The notes under the pieces are model-generated. The model was not told the DNA's origin and searched no databases. It was given only the letters and a program-made list of their open reading frames with translations. Of a stretch of DNA of 64,000 bases, positions 1 to 8,171 are shown one piece after another. The stretch comes from Myxococcus stipitatus (lineage in GTDB: Bacteria > Myxococcota > Myxococcia > Myxococcales > Myxococcaceae). How positions within the stretch are numbered: the first letter of the stretch is position 1; each line of letters begins with the position of its first letter. The stretch lies in assembly GCF_021412625.1 (NCBI RefSeq), contig NZ_JAKCFI010000001.1:248001-312000 (forward strand). Direction: 5' to 3'. The position numbers were made by a program, and so were the translations under genes.

Positions 1-38
1 GGGCGGACGTCGTCGGTGGGGGCTAGCGAGCCCTGTCA

Positions 39-773
39 TCACTTCGGAGGGAGGGCGCGGGCGTCCACCACCTCGACGTTGCGGAAGTCCTGGCAGGCCT
101 GCTTGAGGCCCAGCACGTACTTCAGCGAGCGCAGCTCCATCACCAGCTTGTGCCACAGCCGGCGGGGGAGGCTGGGGGGGACGGGGGTGGGGAGGGCGGT
201 GGCGACGTCGTTCAGGTCGAGGTAGTGCGTCGCGGTCCGGCCGATTCCCTCGAACTCGTGTTCCAGGCCCCGGGTGAGGTCGCGCAGCGCCGGGTCCAGC
301 TTCTGGTGCACCGCGTCCGTGACGAGCACGTACTCCGCCAGGGGGACGTCGTTCTTGAGCATCCGGTGGACGAGGATGACGTCGACCCCGGCCAGCTCCG
401 TGAGGTGCTTCACCCGTTGGAAGGCGACCTCGCCCGCGTGGGCCACGAACTTGAGCGTGAGCGCGTCCGCCTGCATGCAGCCGTCGCACTTGCACATGCG
501 GTCCACGACGAGCTGCTCGCGGCGTGAGAGGAAGGCCCGGCGGATGTCCGCGACGTGCCGGGCGAACGCCGGGAAGTCCTCGCCCACGACATAGAAGAAG
601 GCGGCGTCGCCCTCGAGCTTGGCCAGCTTGAAGTGCCCGGAGGCGTCGATGACCGCCTCGAGCAGGAGCGCCACCGTCTCCTGGGCATGGGCCAGGCTGA
701 AGCGGTGGTGCCGCATGAAGCGGGTGTAGCCGCCGATGTCCGCGATGAGCAACAGCGCCTTCTCGATGGCCAT
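39..773 (-). CDS. DUF2652 family (adenylate cyclase-like) protein
   Basis: A 244-residue soluble protein. The N-terminus (MAIEKALLLIADIGGYTRFM) is the signature opening of DUF2652 proteins, which share the fold of class III nucleotide cyclases but whose activity is not established. The motif ADIGGYTRFM matches the beta1 region of cyclases; a later stretch KLEGDAAFFY corresponds to the second acidic strand. A cluster of cysteines (CKCDGCMQ, near residue 110) is unusual and could bind a metal or form disulphides. The start at 773 was chosen because this motif always lies at the protein's N-terminus; the open frame continues upstream without coding character. No membrane segment is seen. It diverges from the VOC gene on the other side of a 222-bp gap. 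Confidence 0.85.
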   Translation of the reverse strand: MAIEKALLLIADIGGYTRFMRHHRFSLAHAQETVALLLEAVIDASGHFKLAKLEGDAAFFYVVGEDFPAFARHVADIRRAFLSRREQLVVDRMCKCDGCMQADALTLKFVAHAGEVAFQRVKHLTELAGVDVILVHRMLKNDVPLAEYVLVTDAVHQKLDPALRDLTRGLEHEFEGIGRTATHYLDLNDVATALPTPVPPSLPRRLWHKLVMELRSLKYVLGLKQACQDFRNVEVVDARALPPK

Positions 774-995
774 GTGCGGGGGCCAGCCTAGCGCACGGCC
801 AGCCGAGGGCCAGTGGAGGGCCGTGTCGTCTCCCCGGAACGCCGTCACCGGGATGGCCGGGAGCACTGCTCGTATGGGTGCGAGGGGGGAGGCACGAGAG
901 AGGCCGACTTCGACGTGGCGTTCGTGCGAAGAATCGTGGAGTCCCCGGGGCCCGCGCTGTCGCGGTCCCCGTCCACCCACACCCCGGAGTCGTCC

Positions 996-1409
996 ATGTC
1001 CGTGCCCAACCCCCGCAAGCTCTTCGTCAACCTGGCGGTCCGCGACCTGAAGCGCTCGATGGATTTCTTCGCCGCGCTCGGGTTCACCTTCAACCCGAAG
1101 TTCACCAACGAGCAGGCCGCGTGCATGGTCCTCAGCGAGGAGGGCTTCGTCATGCTCCTCACCGAGCCCTACTTCAAGACGTTCACCCAGCGGGCCGTCT
1201 GCGACACCCGTACCCAGACGGAGGGGCTGTTCGCCCTCTCGTGCTCCAGCCGCGCGGAGGTCGACGAGCTGGTGAAGAAGGCGCTCGCGGCGGGAGGCAC
1301 GCACGCGATGCCGCCCCAGGACCACGGCTTCATGTACGGCTGGAGCTTCTACGACCTGGATGGCCACCACTGGGAGGTCATGTGGATGGACCCGGCCGCC
1401 GTGGGGTGA
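996..1409 (+). CDS. VOC family (glyoxalase/bleomycin-resistance fold) protein
   Basis: A 137-residue single-module vicinal oxygen chelate protein. The start MSVPNPRKLFVNLAVRDLKRS followed by MDFFAALGFTF is the typical first beta-alpha-beta unit of 'extradiol dioxygenase-like' VOC proteins. The C-terminal YDLDGHHWEVMWMDP carries the expected metal-ligand-like Glu after the DxDGHxWE motif. The substrate cannot be told from sequence; proteins of this type are often annotated as lactoylglutathione lyase-like without proof. The start at 996 is preferred over the upstream open frame because the VOC fold begins immediately there. It stands alone, 15 bp before the remains of an efflux pseudogene on the opposite strand. 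Confidence 0.88.
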   Translation: MSVPNPRKLFVNLAVRDLKRSMDFFAALGFTFNPKFTNEQAACMVLSEEGFVMLLTEPYFKTFTQRAVCDTRTQTEGLFALSCSSRAEVDELVKKALAAGGTHAMPPQDHGFMYGWSFYDLDGHHWEVMWMDPAAVG

Positions 1410-1424
1410 GGCCGCGGGGGCGAC

Positions 1425-1940
1425 TCAAGGCTTCTTGGGCGGGCGGCCCCTCGCGTCCCAGCCGCCCCCCAACGCCTTGATGAGCCCGACGGTGGAGACC
1501 ATGCGCTGGCCCGCGAGCGCGACGAGCTTCTGCTCCGCGGCCAGCAGCGTGGCCTGCGTGGTGACGACCTGGAGGCAGGTCACGGTGCCACCTCGTACTG
1601 GGAGGTGACGACCTCCAGCGTCTGCCGGGCCAGCGCGACGGCCTCCTACCGAGTGGCCACCTCCTGCTCGAGGACCCGGAGGGACACCAGGTGGTCCTCC
1701 ACGTCGTGGAAGGCCTCGAGCCCGGTCTGCCGGTACCATGCAACGCCCTGCTCGTAGACCGCGCGGGGACCCCCGGAGGCGTCGCATCGAGCGGGGCGCG
1801 AGGCAGGGAGAAGCCCGAGGCGGGCTCGCCCACGAGCACCGCGATGGCGTGCTCATAGGCCGCGCGGGCAAGCTCGTTCTCCTGGGCCGAGGCCCTGGCG
1901 AGCGTCAGCTGCGTCTGGAGGACGTCGGAGCGCGCCCAGC
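1425..1940 (-). pseudogene. decayed NodT-type RND efflux outer-membrane lipoprotein
   Basis: Three minus-strand fragments in different frames reconstruct, in order, the C-terminal half of a NodT/OprM-type outer-membrane channel. The first is DVLQTQLTLARASAQENELA running to AIAVLVGEPASGFSLP at about 1760-1935. The second contains YRQTGLEAFHDVEDHLVSL and VLEQEVATR at about 1640-1757, followed by an in-frame TAG, then EAVALARQTLEVVTSQYE. The third, shifted at about 1580, has GTVTCLQVVTTQ and ends LIKALGGGWD near 1450. The middle of the protein is missing between the first and second pieces. Intact family members are about 460-500 residues and export drugs with an inner-membrane RND pump and a periplasmic adaptor. 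Frameshifts, an internal stop and a deletion show that it is dead. Confidence 0.8.
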
Positions 1941-2035
1941 GCGGCCAGGCCGACGAGCAGGACCCAGGGCCACACCCGCCGCGGTCGCAGGCCCCGGGGA
2001 GGATTCGCGTTGGCGGTGGCTTCGCGCGACGCGGG
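1929..2035 (-). pseudogene. possible N-terminal remnant of an efflux membrane-fusion protein
   Basis: Directly upstream of the NodT remnant, in another frame, the minus strand reads REATANANPPRG followed by RRVWPWVLLVGLAALGAL. This basic stretch followed by a hydrophobic segment resembles the N-terminal anchor of HlyD/AcrA-type adaptor proteins. A GGAGG-like purine run lies upstream near 2045. If correct, a deletion joined the start of the adaptor gene to the tail of the outer-membrane channel gene and removed the RND pump between them. The piece is short, has no clear start codon and could be chance coding. Confidence 0.35.
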
Positions 2036-2336
2036 GGAACCCCCTCCTCGGTGGATGAGGGAGGCGGTTCGGAGGGGGGCGCATGTGCGGGCAGGCACTC
2101 CCGACACGAGGAGGCGGGGCCGCGACAACGTGGCTTCACCCCTGGCCACCCTCAACCCGCCCGGCGGGGCGAGGCCGTGTGTTCCCCGGCCCGCACCGCA
2201 TGCAGGGAGGGAGGGGCGCCCACCCAGGACGGCGAGGCGCGGGCCTCGCGCGCCGACGCTTCCCTCGTGCTCGGACGGCCACGTCACGGCGCGGGGCGGG
2301 CCTGGGGCCCCGCGTGGACCGCCGCCGAGACGCTCG
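2036..2336. other. non-coding stretch next to efflux remnants
   Basis: No reading frame here shows coding character or recognisable motifs. It lies between the efflux remnants and the end of the small gene downstream of the annexin-zeta protein. It may hold further decayed sequence. Confidence 0.4.
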
Positions 2337-2630
2337 TCAGGTCGCGTCGTGGTCGCGCAGCCGCGTCAGGTGCTCCGCGAACTGCTGGAGCGTCTTCACC
2401 TCTGGCGCGTCGAGGTAGTAACGACGCTCGTAGTCCTCGATGGCGGAGGGGGTGAGGGGCTCGGCGCCCCGGTCCCACGCGACGTTGTAGACGGCCTGGA
2501 ACCTCGCGATGTCGAAGGGTTCCTTGCCGGACGTGGCGCGGGCCTTCTTCACCTGTTCCCGCTCCGCCTGCTTGCGCTGCTGGAGCGCGTCGCGGAGCTG
2601 CTTCAGGGTTTCGTCGGCGGATGTCGGCAT
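2337..2630 (-). CDS. small hypothetical protein, possible immunity partner of the annexin-zeta protein
   Basis: A 97-residue, charged, soluble protein with no family I recognise. The first half (about residues 5-35) is a probable amphipathic or coiled-coil helix rich in Gln, Lys and Arg (QLRDALQQRKQAEREQVKK). The second half contains AIEDYERRYYLDAPEVKTL. The start at 2630 is chosen because GAGGA lies seven bases upstream; a start at 2678 has no such site. It lies 57 bp downstream of, and on the same strand as, the 1275-residue annexin-repeat/zeta-kinase gene, so the two are probably co-transcribed. A small acidic-and-basic protein immediately after a toxin-like gene is the usual position of an immunity or antitoxin gene, but that role is inferred from position alone. 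Confidence 0.72.
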   Translation of the reverse strand: MPTSADETLKQLRDALQQRKQAEREQVKKARATSGKEPFDIARFQAVYNVAWDRGAEPLTPSAIEDYERRYYLDAPEVKTLQQFAEHLTRLRDHDAT

Positions 2631-2687
2631 GTTCGGTCCTCGAAGGGTGCGTCGCTCGATGGAGGCTAGGTCTGGCATGGGAGTGCT

Positions 2688-5600
2688 TCAACCGGTCTTC
2701 TTCGAGTGTTCGTCGAGTGCCTCGCCGAGTGTCTTGCCCTTGTACTCCGTGAGCCGGGCCCGCAACTTCGCCGCGAAGTCGGGGTGGGTGATGGCGCCCA
2801 CCTGCCGCTCGATGAAGGCGTCGTCGATGACGGTGTTCTTCACGCGGTCGGCCTCGGTGGCCGGGGAGTCCAGCACCGCCCGCTTGAAGAGGGCCTCCTT
2901 CTGCGGCGTGTCCGGGCCGAACCACTGGCCGCCGCGCTTCTCCGCCACCAGCACCTGCTTGCCGCTCTCGTCCGTCACCAGCAGCTTGTAGTCGGTGATC
3001 TTCTCGTTCTCGATGACGCCCTTGAACTCGCCCGGGCGCCCGTAGAGCAGCTCGGCGCGGTTCTGCCGCACGCCCTTGAAGCCGCCCTCCACCGCGCCGA
3101 ACGGCACGAGCGGGTCCGCGGTCCCCGGGTTGCGCATGAGCACGCGCACGCTCGAGGTCTCCAGCGGCACCTCCAGGTCGACGATCTTCACGTTCCGGCC
3201 CTCGACGGCCTTGAGCATGCGCGGGATGTCGCTCTCGCCCGCGAAGCGCTTGTCGTAGACGACGGAGCTGCCCGGGCGGGAGAGCATCTCGTTCTCCACG
3301 CGCTGGGAGATGATGGAGCCCTCGACGTGGGCCTGCGAGGTGGAGATGTTCCCGTCGTGCGCCTCGGCGATCCGCGCCTTGATGGGGTCGGGGTTGAGGG
3401 CGCCGCTCAGCTCGCCGTGCTCGTCCAGGACCTTGCTCTTGAGGTGCGGGTCGTTCTTGACGGCCGTCGTCTTGCCGGCGGCGGTGTTGCCGCGCAGCGC
3501 GTAGACGGTGTTGGGCTCCAGGCGGCTGGACAGCGTCTCCGCCTTCTTCAGCTCGCTGTCGAGCAGCTTCTGCTGGAGCTCGCGCCGCTCGGGGACCCAG
3601 TTGTTGGCGTCCTCCAGCCACGTCCACAGCGTGCCGTCCTTGGGCGGCTCGCCCACGGTGAAGGCCTCGAAGGTGCCGACCTTGCCGCCCGAGCGCTCCA
3701 GGATGGCCTGGCGCACCTCGTAGCTGCCGGCCGTCTTGCCGGTGCGCAGGTCCGCTTCCTTGACGAGCTTGAGGACGCTCTGGGCGTTCTCCGGCGTCAC
3801 CACGCCCTCGAAGACCTTGCCCTCGGAGGTGGTGAAGCGGATGTGGTTGCCGTTGGCCGCGTCCAGGCCGCCCTTGCCGCGCACCTCGCGCAGCAGCTGG
3901 CCGCCCTTGGCGGTGGCCGCGCCCGTGAGGCCGCCCGTCACGGCGCCGACGGTGCCGTCCACCACGGCCCGCTCGCCCACCTGGATGAAGCCGTCCACCA
4001 CGCCGCCCTTCCAGGTCTCGCTGCGCGTGGCCGCGTCGAAGGCGCCACCGGCGGCGCCGCCCACGGCGCCCTCCTTCATGCCCTGGATGGCCGCGGCCTT
4101 GACGGAGGTCTCCACCGTCTCGCGCACCGCGGCGCCCGCGACCTCCTTCGTGGCGGTGGTGGCGGCCGTGCGTGCGCCCGCCGTCACGGCGGAGGCGCCC
4201 TTGCCCACGGGGAGCACGGCGGTGCCGCCCTCCACCGCGCCGATGCCCGCCTGGCGCAGCAGCTCCTGGCCGCCGGCCGCGTCGCCGTTGAGGGCGGCGT
4301 AGGTGCCCACGCGCGTGGCCGCGCCCAGCGCCGCGTAGCCCGCGATGGCCAGCGGCGTGGCCGCGCCGCCGGTGGCGATGACGGCCGCGGTGGTGGCCGC
4401 GACGACGGCCGCGGTGGCCGCGCCGTCCGCCAGCGAGTCCTTGCTCGTCTGGAGCGACTTCACGTCGTCCGTGGCGTAGCGGGTCAGCGTGTTGGCCCGC
4501 TGCGTGTCCCCGCTCCGGATGGCGGTCTGCGCGCGCTCCAGGTTGCGGTTGAGGCGATCATTGTCGGACTCGTCCTTGAAGGCGCGCTGGACGTTGTCCA
4601 GCACCCACGAGCCGAAGCCCGACTCCAGCTCCTGCTGCTGGCGCAGCCGGCGCACGCGCTCCTGGGCCGCGTTGGGGTCGTTGGGGTCGATGGCGCCCAG
4701 GTCGTAGTCCTGCTCGAGCATCTCCAGCTGGTCTCGGCCGTCGAGCTCCGAGTCCAGCTCCGCGCGCAGGTCCTTGCCGTACTTCTCCTTGTACGCGGTG
4801 GCGATGGCGTCCAGCTCCGGCTTGGACTTGCCCGCCAGTGTCTGCCGGATGGCGTCCTCGTCCGTGCCCAGGCCGTCCATGGCCAGGTGCAGCTTCTCCG
4901 CCGCGGCCTGGGCCTGGGCCTTCGCGTCGCCCGGCGCCGGCGGGTTGAGCAGGCGCAGCGTGACGTCCGCGTCCGCGCCGCCCCAGCCGCGAATCTCGCT
5001 CTCCAGCGACTTGCCCGTCTGCCGCTGGTACTCGGATTTGATGGCCTGGAGCTGCTCGGGCGTCTTGCCCTCGAGCACCTTGCGCACGCCGTCCTCGTCC
5101 GCGCCGGTCCACCCGCTCATGGCGTCGCGGATGCGGGCCGCGTCCGCCTGGGAGGGGTTGCCCTTCATCAGGCCCATGGCGCGGTCGAAGTCCTCGTCAC
5201 CCAGCTCGTCGCGGAGCCGGTCGGTCAGCGCCTTGTCCTGGGCGATGAGCGCGCGCTGCTCGGGCGTGGCCTTCTCCAGGCGCTCGAAGATGCGGTCCTC
5301 GTCCGTGCCCATTCCGTCCATGTCCCGCTTCAGGCCGTCCTTGAGGGCCTGGGTCTCCAGCTCCAGCTTCTGCTGGGGGGACTGGGCGGTGCTGGCGCCG
5401 AGCAGGCTCGTCGCGCGCGACATCTCCTCGGCGTCGAGGCCCTTGTTGAGCTCGGACAGCATGAACGCCTCGGCCGTCTGTCCCGGCATGGGGCCGCCGT
5501 TCAGCTCCGCGAACTTCTGGGCGATGACCTTGCGCTCCTCCGGTGAGCGCTTCTCCAGCGTCTTGAGCACCTCCTCGGAGGAGCCGAAGGTGGCGTTCAG

Positions 5601-6515
5601 TTCGGACTGGATGACGACCGCGTCGTTCTTCGCGGTGTCGCCGCGCAGCATCGCCTCGGCGCGCTTCCAGTCGTCCCCGCCCAGCTCGTCCTGGAGCTTG
5701 GCGTCGAGGTCCTTGTTGTAGTGGTCCTTGTAGGCCTGGCGGATGAGGTTGAGCTGCTCGGGCGTCTTGCCCTCGAGCGTCTGGAAGATCTTGTCCTCGT
5801 CGGTGCCCGCGCCGAACAGGCCACCATCCGTGGCCTCGTAGAGGGCGGTGGCGTCCTTGCTGGCCTGCTCCGGCGTGTACGGGGGCGTGGCGGGTCGCGG
5901 CGCGGCGGGCGTGGTGCCCGGCGTGGAGGTGTCCGCCACCATCATCCGCTGGAGCGCGGGGGAGACCTTGGCGTCGGCGATGGCCTTCTGGCGTTCGGCG
6001 GAGCCGGGGGGGGCGGAGAAGATGCGGTGGGCGGCGGTGCCCGACAGCGTGCCGGCCTGCTGGTACTGCGGCTGTTCCTTCAGGTAGGCCTGGAGGTTGT
6101 CGTAGCTCTTGCCGCTGGAGGGGTCGACGATGCGCTCACCCTGGCGGACGACGACGTGGCCGGACTGTCCCTCCTGGCCCGGGCGCGTGTCCTTCAGGAA
6201 CACCATCTCCGACCGGGCGCGCAGCGCGGGCGTGGCCTTCTCCACCCAGTCCGCCGCCTGGTCCAGGCAGTTGGCCTTCGCGTCGTGGGAGTCCTCGGTC
6301 AGCAGCGAGCTGGAGGCCGGGGTGTCCAGCCGCGGGCCCTCGCGAGTCGGGGCGCGCTCGAAGCGCGACTGGTCCGGGGTGGCCGCGTTGGCCGCGGGCT
6401 TCGCTGGAGGCGGGGGAGGCGTCGGCTTGGGTGGGACCGCCGGCGTTTCCACGGTGGGGCGACGAACCGTGCCCTGTGTCCTGGGACGATTGTTGCCAGC
6501 TCCTTCGATGCCCAT
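2688..6515 (-). CDS. annexin-repeat protein with C-terminal zeta-toxin-like kinase domain
   Basis: A 1275-residue multidomain protein. Residues 1-75 are Pro/Ala-rich and disordered. Residues 80-165 form a small domain with a Cys (ANCLDQAADW) and a later His (QSGHVVV), possibly papain/transglutaminase-like. Residues about 218-610 hold five annexin-type repeats, with the GxGT-DED calcium-loop signature at GAGTDED (near 236), GMGTDED, GADED and GLGTDED (near 548); the second repeat is degenerate. Residues 690-890 are Ala/Gly-rich and resemble pretoxin linkers. The C-terminus (about 985-1200) has a Walker A motif, RGNTAAGKTT with Lys near 1015, then LNPDPIKARI. This matches zeta toxins and related P-loop kinases, which phosphorylate UDP-activated sugars. 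No signal peptide is seen, so any export would need a dedicated system. It may be a secreted or contact-delivered toxin. Confidence 0.85.
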   Translation of the reverse strand: MGIEGAGNNRPRTQGTVRRPTVETPAVPPKPTPPPPPAKPAANAATPDQSRFERAPTREGPRLDTPASSSLLTEDSHDAKANCLDQAADWVEKATPALRARSEMVFLKDTRPGQEGQSGHVVVRQGERIVDPSSGKSYDNLQAYLKEQPQYQQAGTLSGTAAHRIFSAPPGSAERQKAIADAKVSPALQRMMVADTSTPGTTPAAPRPATPPYTPEQASKDATALYEATDGGLFGAGTDEDKIFQTLEGKTPEQLNLIRQAYKDHYNKDLDAKLQDELGGDDWKRAEAMLRGDTAKNDAVVIQSELNATFGSSEEVLKTLEKRSPEERKVIAQKFAELNGGPMPGQTAEAFMLSELNKGLDAEEMSRATSLLGASTAQSPQQKLELETQALKDGLKRDMDGMGTDEDRIFERLEKATPEQRALIAQDKALTDRLRDELGDEDFDRAMGLMKGNPSQADAARIRDAMSGWTGADEDGVRKVLEGKTPEQLQAIKSEYQRQTGKSLESEIRGWGGADADVTLRLLNPPAPGDAKAQAQAAAEKLHLAMDGLGTDEDAIRQTLAGKSKPELDAIATAYKEKYGKDLRAELDSELDGRDQLEMLEQDYDLGAIDPNDPNAAQERVRRLRQQQELESGFGSWVLDNVQRAFKDESDNDRLNRNLERAQTAIRSGDTQRANTLTRYATDDVKSLQTSKDSLADGAATAAVVAATTAAVIATGGAATPLAIAGYAALGAATRVGTYAALNGDAAGGQELLRQAGIGAVEGGTAVLPVGKGASAVTAGARTAATTATKEVAGAAVRETVETSVKAAAIQGMKEGAVGGAAGGAFDAATRSETWKGGVVDGFIQVGERAVVDGTVGAVTGGLTGAATAKGGQLLREVRGKGGLDAANGNHIRFTTSEGKVFEGVVTPENAQSVLKLVKEADLRTGKTAGSYEVRQAILERSGGKVGTFEAFTVGEPPKDGTLWTWLEDANNWVPERRELQQKLLDSELKKAETLSSRLEPNTVYALRGNTAAGKTTAVKNDPHLKSKVLDEHGELSGALNPDPIKARIAEAHDGNISTSQAHVEGSIISQRVENEMLSRPGSSVVYDKRFAGESDIPRMLKAVEGRNVKIVDLEVPLETSSVRVLMRNPGTADPLVPFGAVEGGFKGVRQNRAELLYGRPGEFKGVIENEKITDYKLLVTDESGKQVLVAEKRGGQWFGPDTPQKEALFKRAVLDSPATEADRVKNTVIDDAFIERQVGAITHPDFAAKLRARLTEYKGKTLGEALDEHSKKTG

Positions 6516-6655
6516 GATGTTCCCCCAAAGATGCGACGCGCGACGCGCGCTGTACGGATCCCCAAAACCCGCCCCCCATTATCGGGCAAACCCGGTCCCG
6601 GTTGCGTCTTTTGATGCGTCCGCAACCACCCAGGGTGGGCCGGTCCCGGGTCGCC

Positions 6656-7525
6656 TCAGCGGCGGTGGGTGCCGCTGGCGGCGCGGGGGGCCTGGGGGGC
6701 CTGGGGGAGGGCGAAGGACAGCTCGCGCACGCGCAGCTCGAGGTGGGCGAAGCTGTCCATGTGGCGGGGCGGCGTGCCCTCCGCGCGCAGGGCCAGGCGC
6801 GTGTCGACCTCCAGCTCGAAGCGGGTGGGCCAGAGCCGGTCCACCGCGAACGCGCAGCCGCCCTGACCCCGGACGTAGGTGGTCAGCGTCTCGCGCTGCT
6901 CGGAGGCGCGCAGGTGCTCGGGGACGGGTTGGGGCTTGGATGTGGACTCCATCGTGAGCCGCAGGCCGAGGCTGGCGTCGTCGCGCGCCTTGAGCTCCAG
7001 CGTGGTGTGGGCGCCGGCCAGGGGACCCTTGCCCGGGAGGGCGGGTGTCCAGCGCGCGCCGAGGCCCACGGGTTCGGCGGGGAAGATGCGCCCCAGGCCG
7101 CTGAGCGTGGCCGTCACCTGGTCGAGCGGTCCGCGCAGCTCCGGGGCCAGGTCCTTGGGCAGCTTCAGCGTGAAGCCGTTGGGGCGGCCGTCGTGGGCGA
7201 CGCGGCCCTCTCCCGTCAGGCCGGGCAGGGGCTCGAGCTGGGTGTGGAGCTGCTTCACGGCCTGGGGGGCGGTGCCCGGCTGGACGAGGAGGGCCACGCT
7301 CTCGAGCGTGAACCGGAAGCGGGCCTCGCCGGAGGCCGCCACCGCGAGCACCTCGGCGGCGAGCACCAACTGGACGCCGGGGACCGGAGGACGGGGAGTC
7401 TTCTTCCCCGCGTCCTTGACGGCGCTGCTGCTCTGGGTGCGCACGCGGATGCGCTGGACGCTCCCCACGACGGGAGCGAGGCGGAGCAGCGAGTGCGGGG
7501 AGGTGCCCCGGTCCAGGACTTTCAT
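6656..7525 (-). CDS. conserved hypothetical protein, beta-rich
   Basis: A 289-residue protein with no domain I can name. It alternates short hydrophobic and charged stretches typical of beta-sandwich or lipid-binding-like proteins (ARFRFTLESVALLV, TTLELKARDD, RFELEVDTRLALR). There is no convincing signal peptide or lipobox at the chosen start (7525, MKVLDRGTS), and no strong ribosome binding site precedes it. The family resembles myxobacterial proteins annotated only as hypothetical. It is transcribed in the same direction as the small secreted protein upstream (40-bp gap) and may share its transcript. It lies 140 bp downstream of the annexin-zeta start on the same strand, so it is probably a separate unit. 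Confidence 0.72.
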   Translation of the reverse strand: MKVLDRGTSPHSLLRLAPVVGSVQRIRVRTQSSSAVKDAGKKTPRPPVPGVQLVLAAEVLAVAASGEARFRFTLESVALLVQPGTAPQAVKQLHTQLEPLPGLTGEGRVAHDGRPNGFTLKLPKDLAPELRGPLDQVTATLSGLGRIFPAEPVGLGARWTPALPGKGPLAGAHTTLELKARDDASLGLRLTMESTSKPQPVPEHLRASEQRETLTTYVRGQGGCAFAVDRLWPTRFELEVDTRLALRAEGTPPRHMDSFAHLELRVRELSFALPQAPQAPRAASGTHRR

Positions 7526-7565
7526 GGCGGCGGGATGTTAGTCGTCCCGCCGGGACGAAAGGCAA

Positions 7566-7916
7566 TCACCACCAGCCGGAACACTTCCCGGTGCCCTGGT
7601 TGCAGAGCTGGAGGCGGATGCGCGCCGTTCCGCTGTACTGCCCGCTCCATCCCGTCATCACGGTGTCGTCGACGCGGGCGTCGAGCCTGACGTTGCCGCT
7701 GCGGCTCCGGGTCCACCAGCTCCCTTCGTAGAGCTCCCCGTCGCTCACCACCCAGCTCTTGCAGACCGTCGCGCGCCCGCCGCTGGGCGTATCCAGGGTG
7801 GTGCAGGCGCTGGTGCTGGGGGGATCCGTCTCTTCCGGGAAGGGGGCCGGGCCCGCGTGGGGACTGGCGGACGAGAGGCTCGCGGTGGTCAGGATTCCTG
7901 CGAGGACGTGAAGCAT
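7566..7916 (-). CDS. small secreted protein
   Basis: A 116-residue protein with a likely signal peptide (MLHVLAGILTTASLSSASPHA) and a mature domain containing four cysteines, enough for two disulphides. The mature part is rich in Trp, Ser, Thr and Gly (SWVVSDGELYEGSWWTRS) and ends CNQGTGKCSGWW, suggesting a small beta-sandwich exported to the cell surface or medium. No known family is recognised. The start at 7916 puts the signal peptide at the N-terminus; the open frame continues upstream but without coding features. The gene downstream on the same strand begins 40 bp later. Confidence 0.68.
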   Translation of the reverse strand: MLHVLAGILTTASLSSASPHAGPAPFPEETDPPSTSACTTLDTPSGGRATVCKSWVVSDGELYEGSWWTRSRSGNVRLDARVDDTVMTGWSGQYSGTARIRLQLCNQGTGKCSGWW

Positions 7917-8071
7917 GGCGGGGACGCTCCTGCCCTGTGGGAGGGCTGAAGGGCCACGGCATGCGTGGCCCGGCACGAGCGGCCAAGCTAGAGGTGCCAC
8001 CCTCGTGCGACAACCGCACGAAAGGCCCATGGGCTCCACGGTGCGGAACACTTGGATGTCCAGGGAGCGGA

Positions 8072-8100
8072 CCCCGGGGCGCGACACGAGCGCCCCGGGG
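8072..8100 (-). terminator. perfect 11-bp hairpin downstream of the HhH lipoprotein gene
   Basis: CCCCGGGGCGC at 8072-8082 pairs exactly with GCGCCCCGGGG at 8090-8100 around a 7-base loop. It lies about 70 bp past the lipoprotein stop and is the second of two tandem hairpins. There is no T-run on either side. Confidence 0.5.
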
Positions 8101-8124
8101 CCGCGACGGCTCACCAAGACATCC

Positions 8125-8160
8125 CGGGCGCCGGCGGCGCATGTTTCACGCCGGCGCCCG
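8125..8160 (-). terminator. perfect 12-bp hairpin just past the HhH lipoprotein stop
   Basis: CGGGCGCCGGCG at 8125-8136 pairs exactly with CGCCGGCGCCCG at 8149-8160 around a 12-base loop. It starts 11 bases after the stop codon at 8172, the position expected of an intrinsic terminator for that gene. Confidence 0.6.
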
Positions 8161-8171
8161 AGGGCGGTGGC

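Noticed and set aside
39..1370. 443-codon version of the DUF2652 gene
   Set aside because: The extra N-terminal part is antisense to the VOC gene; the family signature starts at 773.
2706..5546. 946-codon open frame opposite the annexin-zeta gene
   Set aside because: It is the antisense shadow of a well-supported gene in high-GC DNA; the translation is low-complexity Ala/Leu/Arg/Val with no motif.
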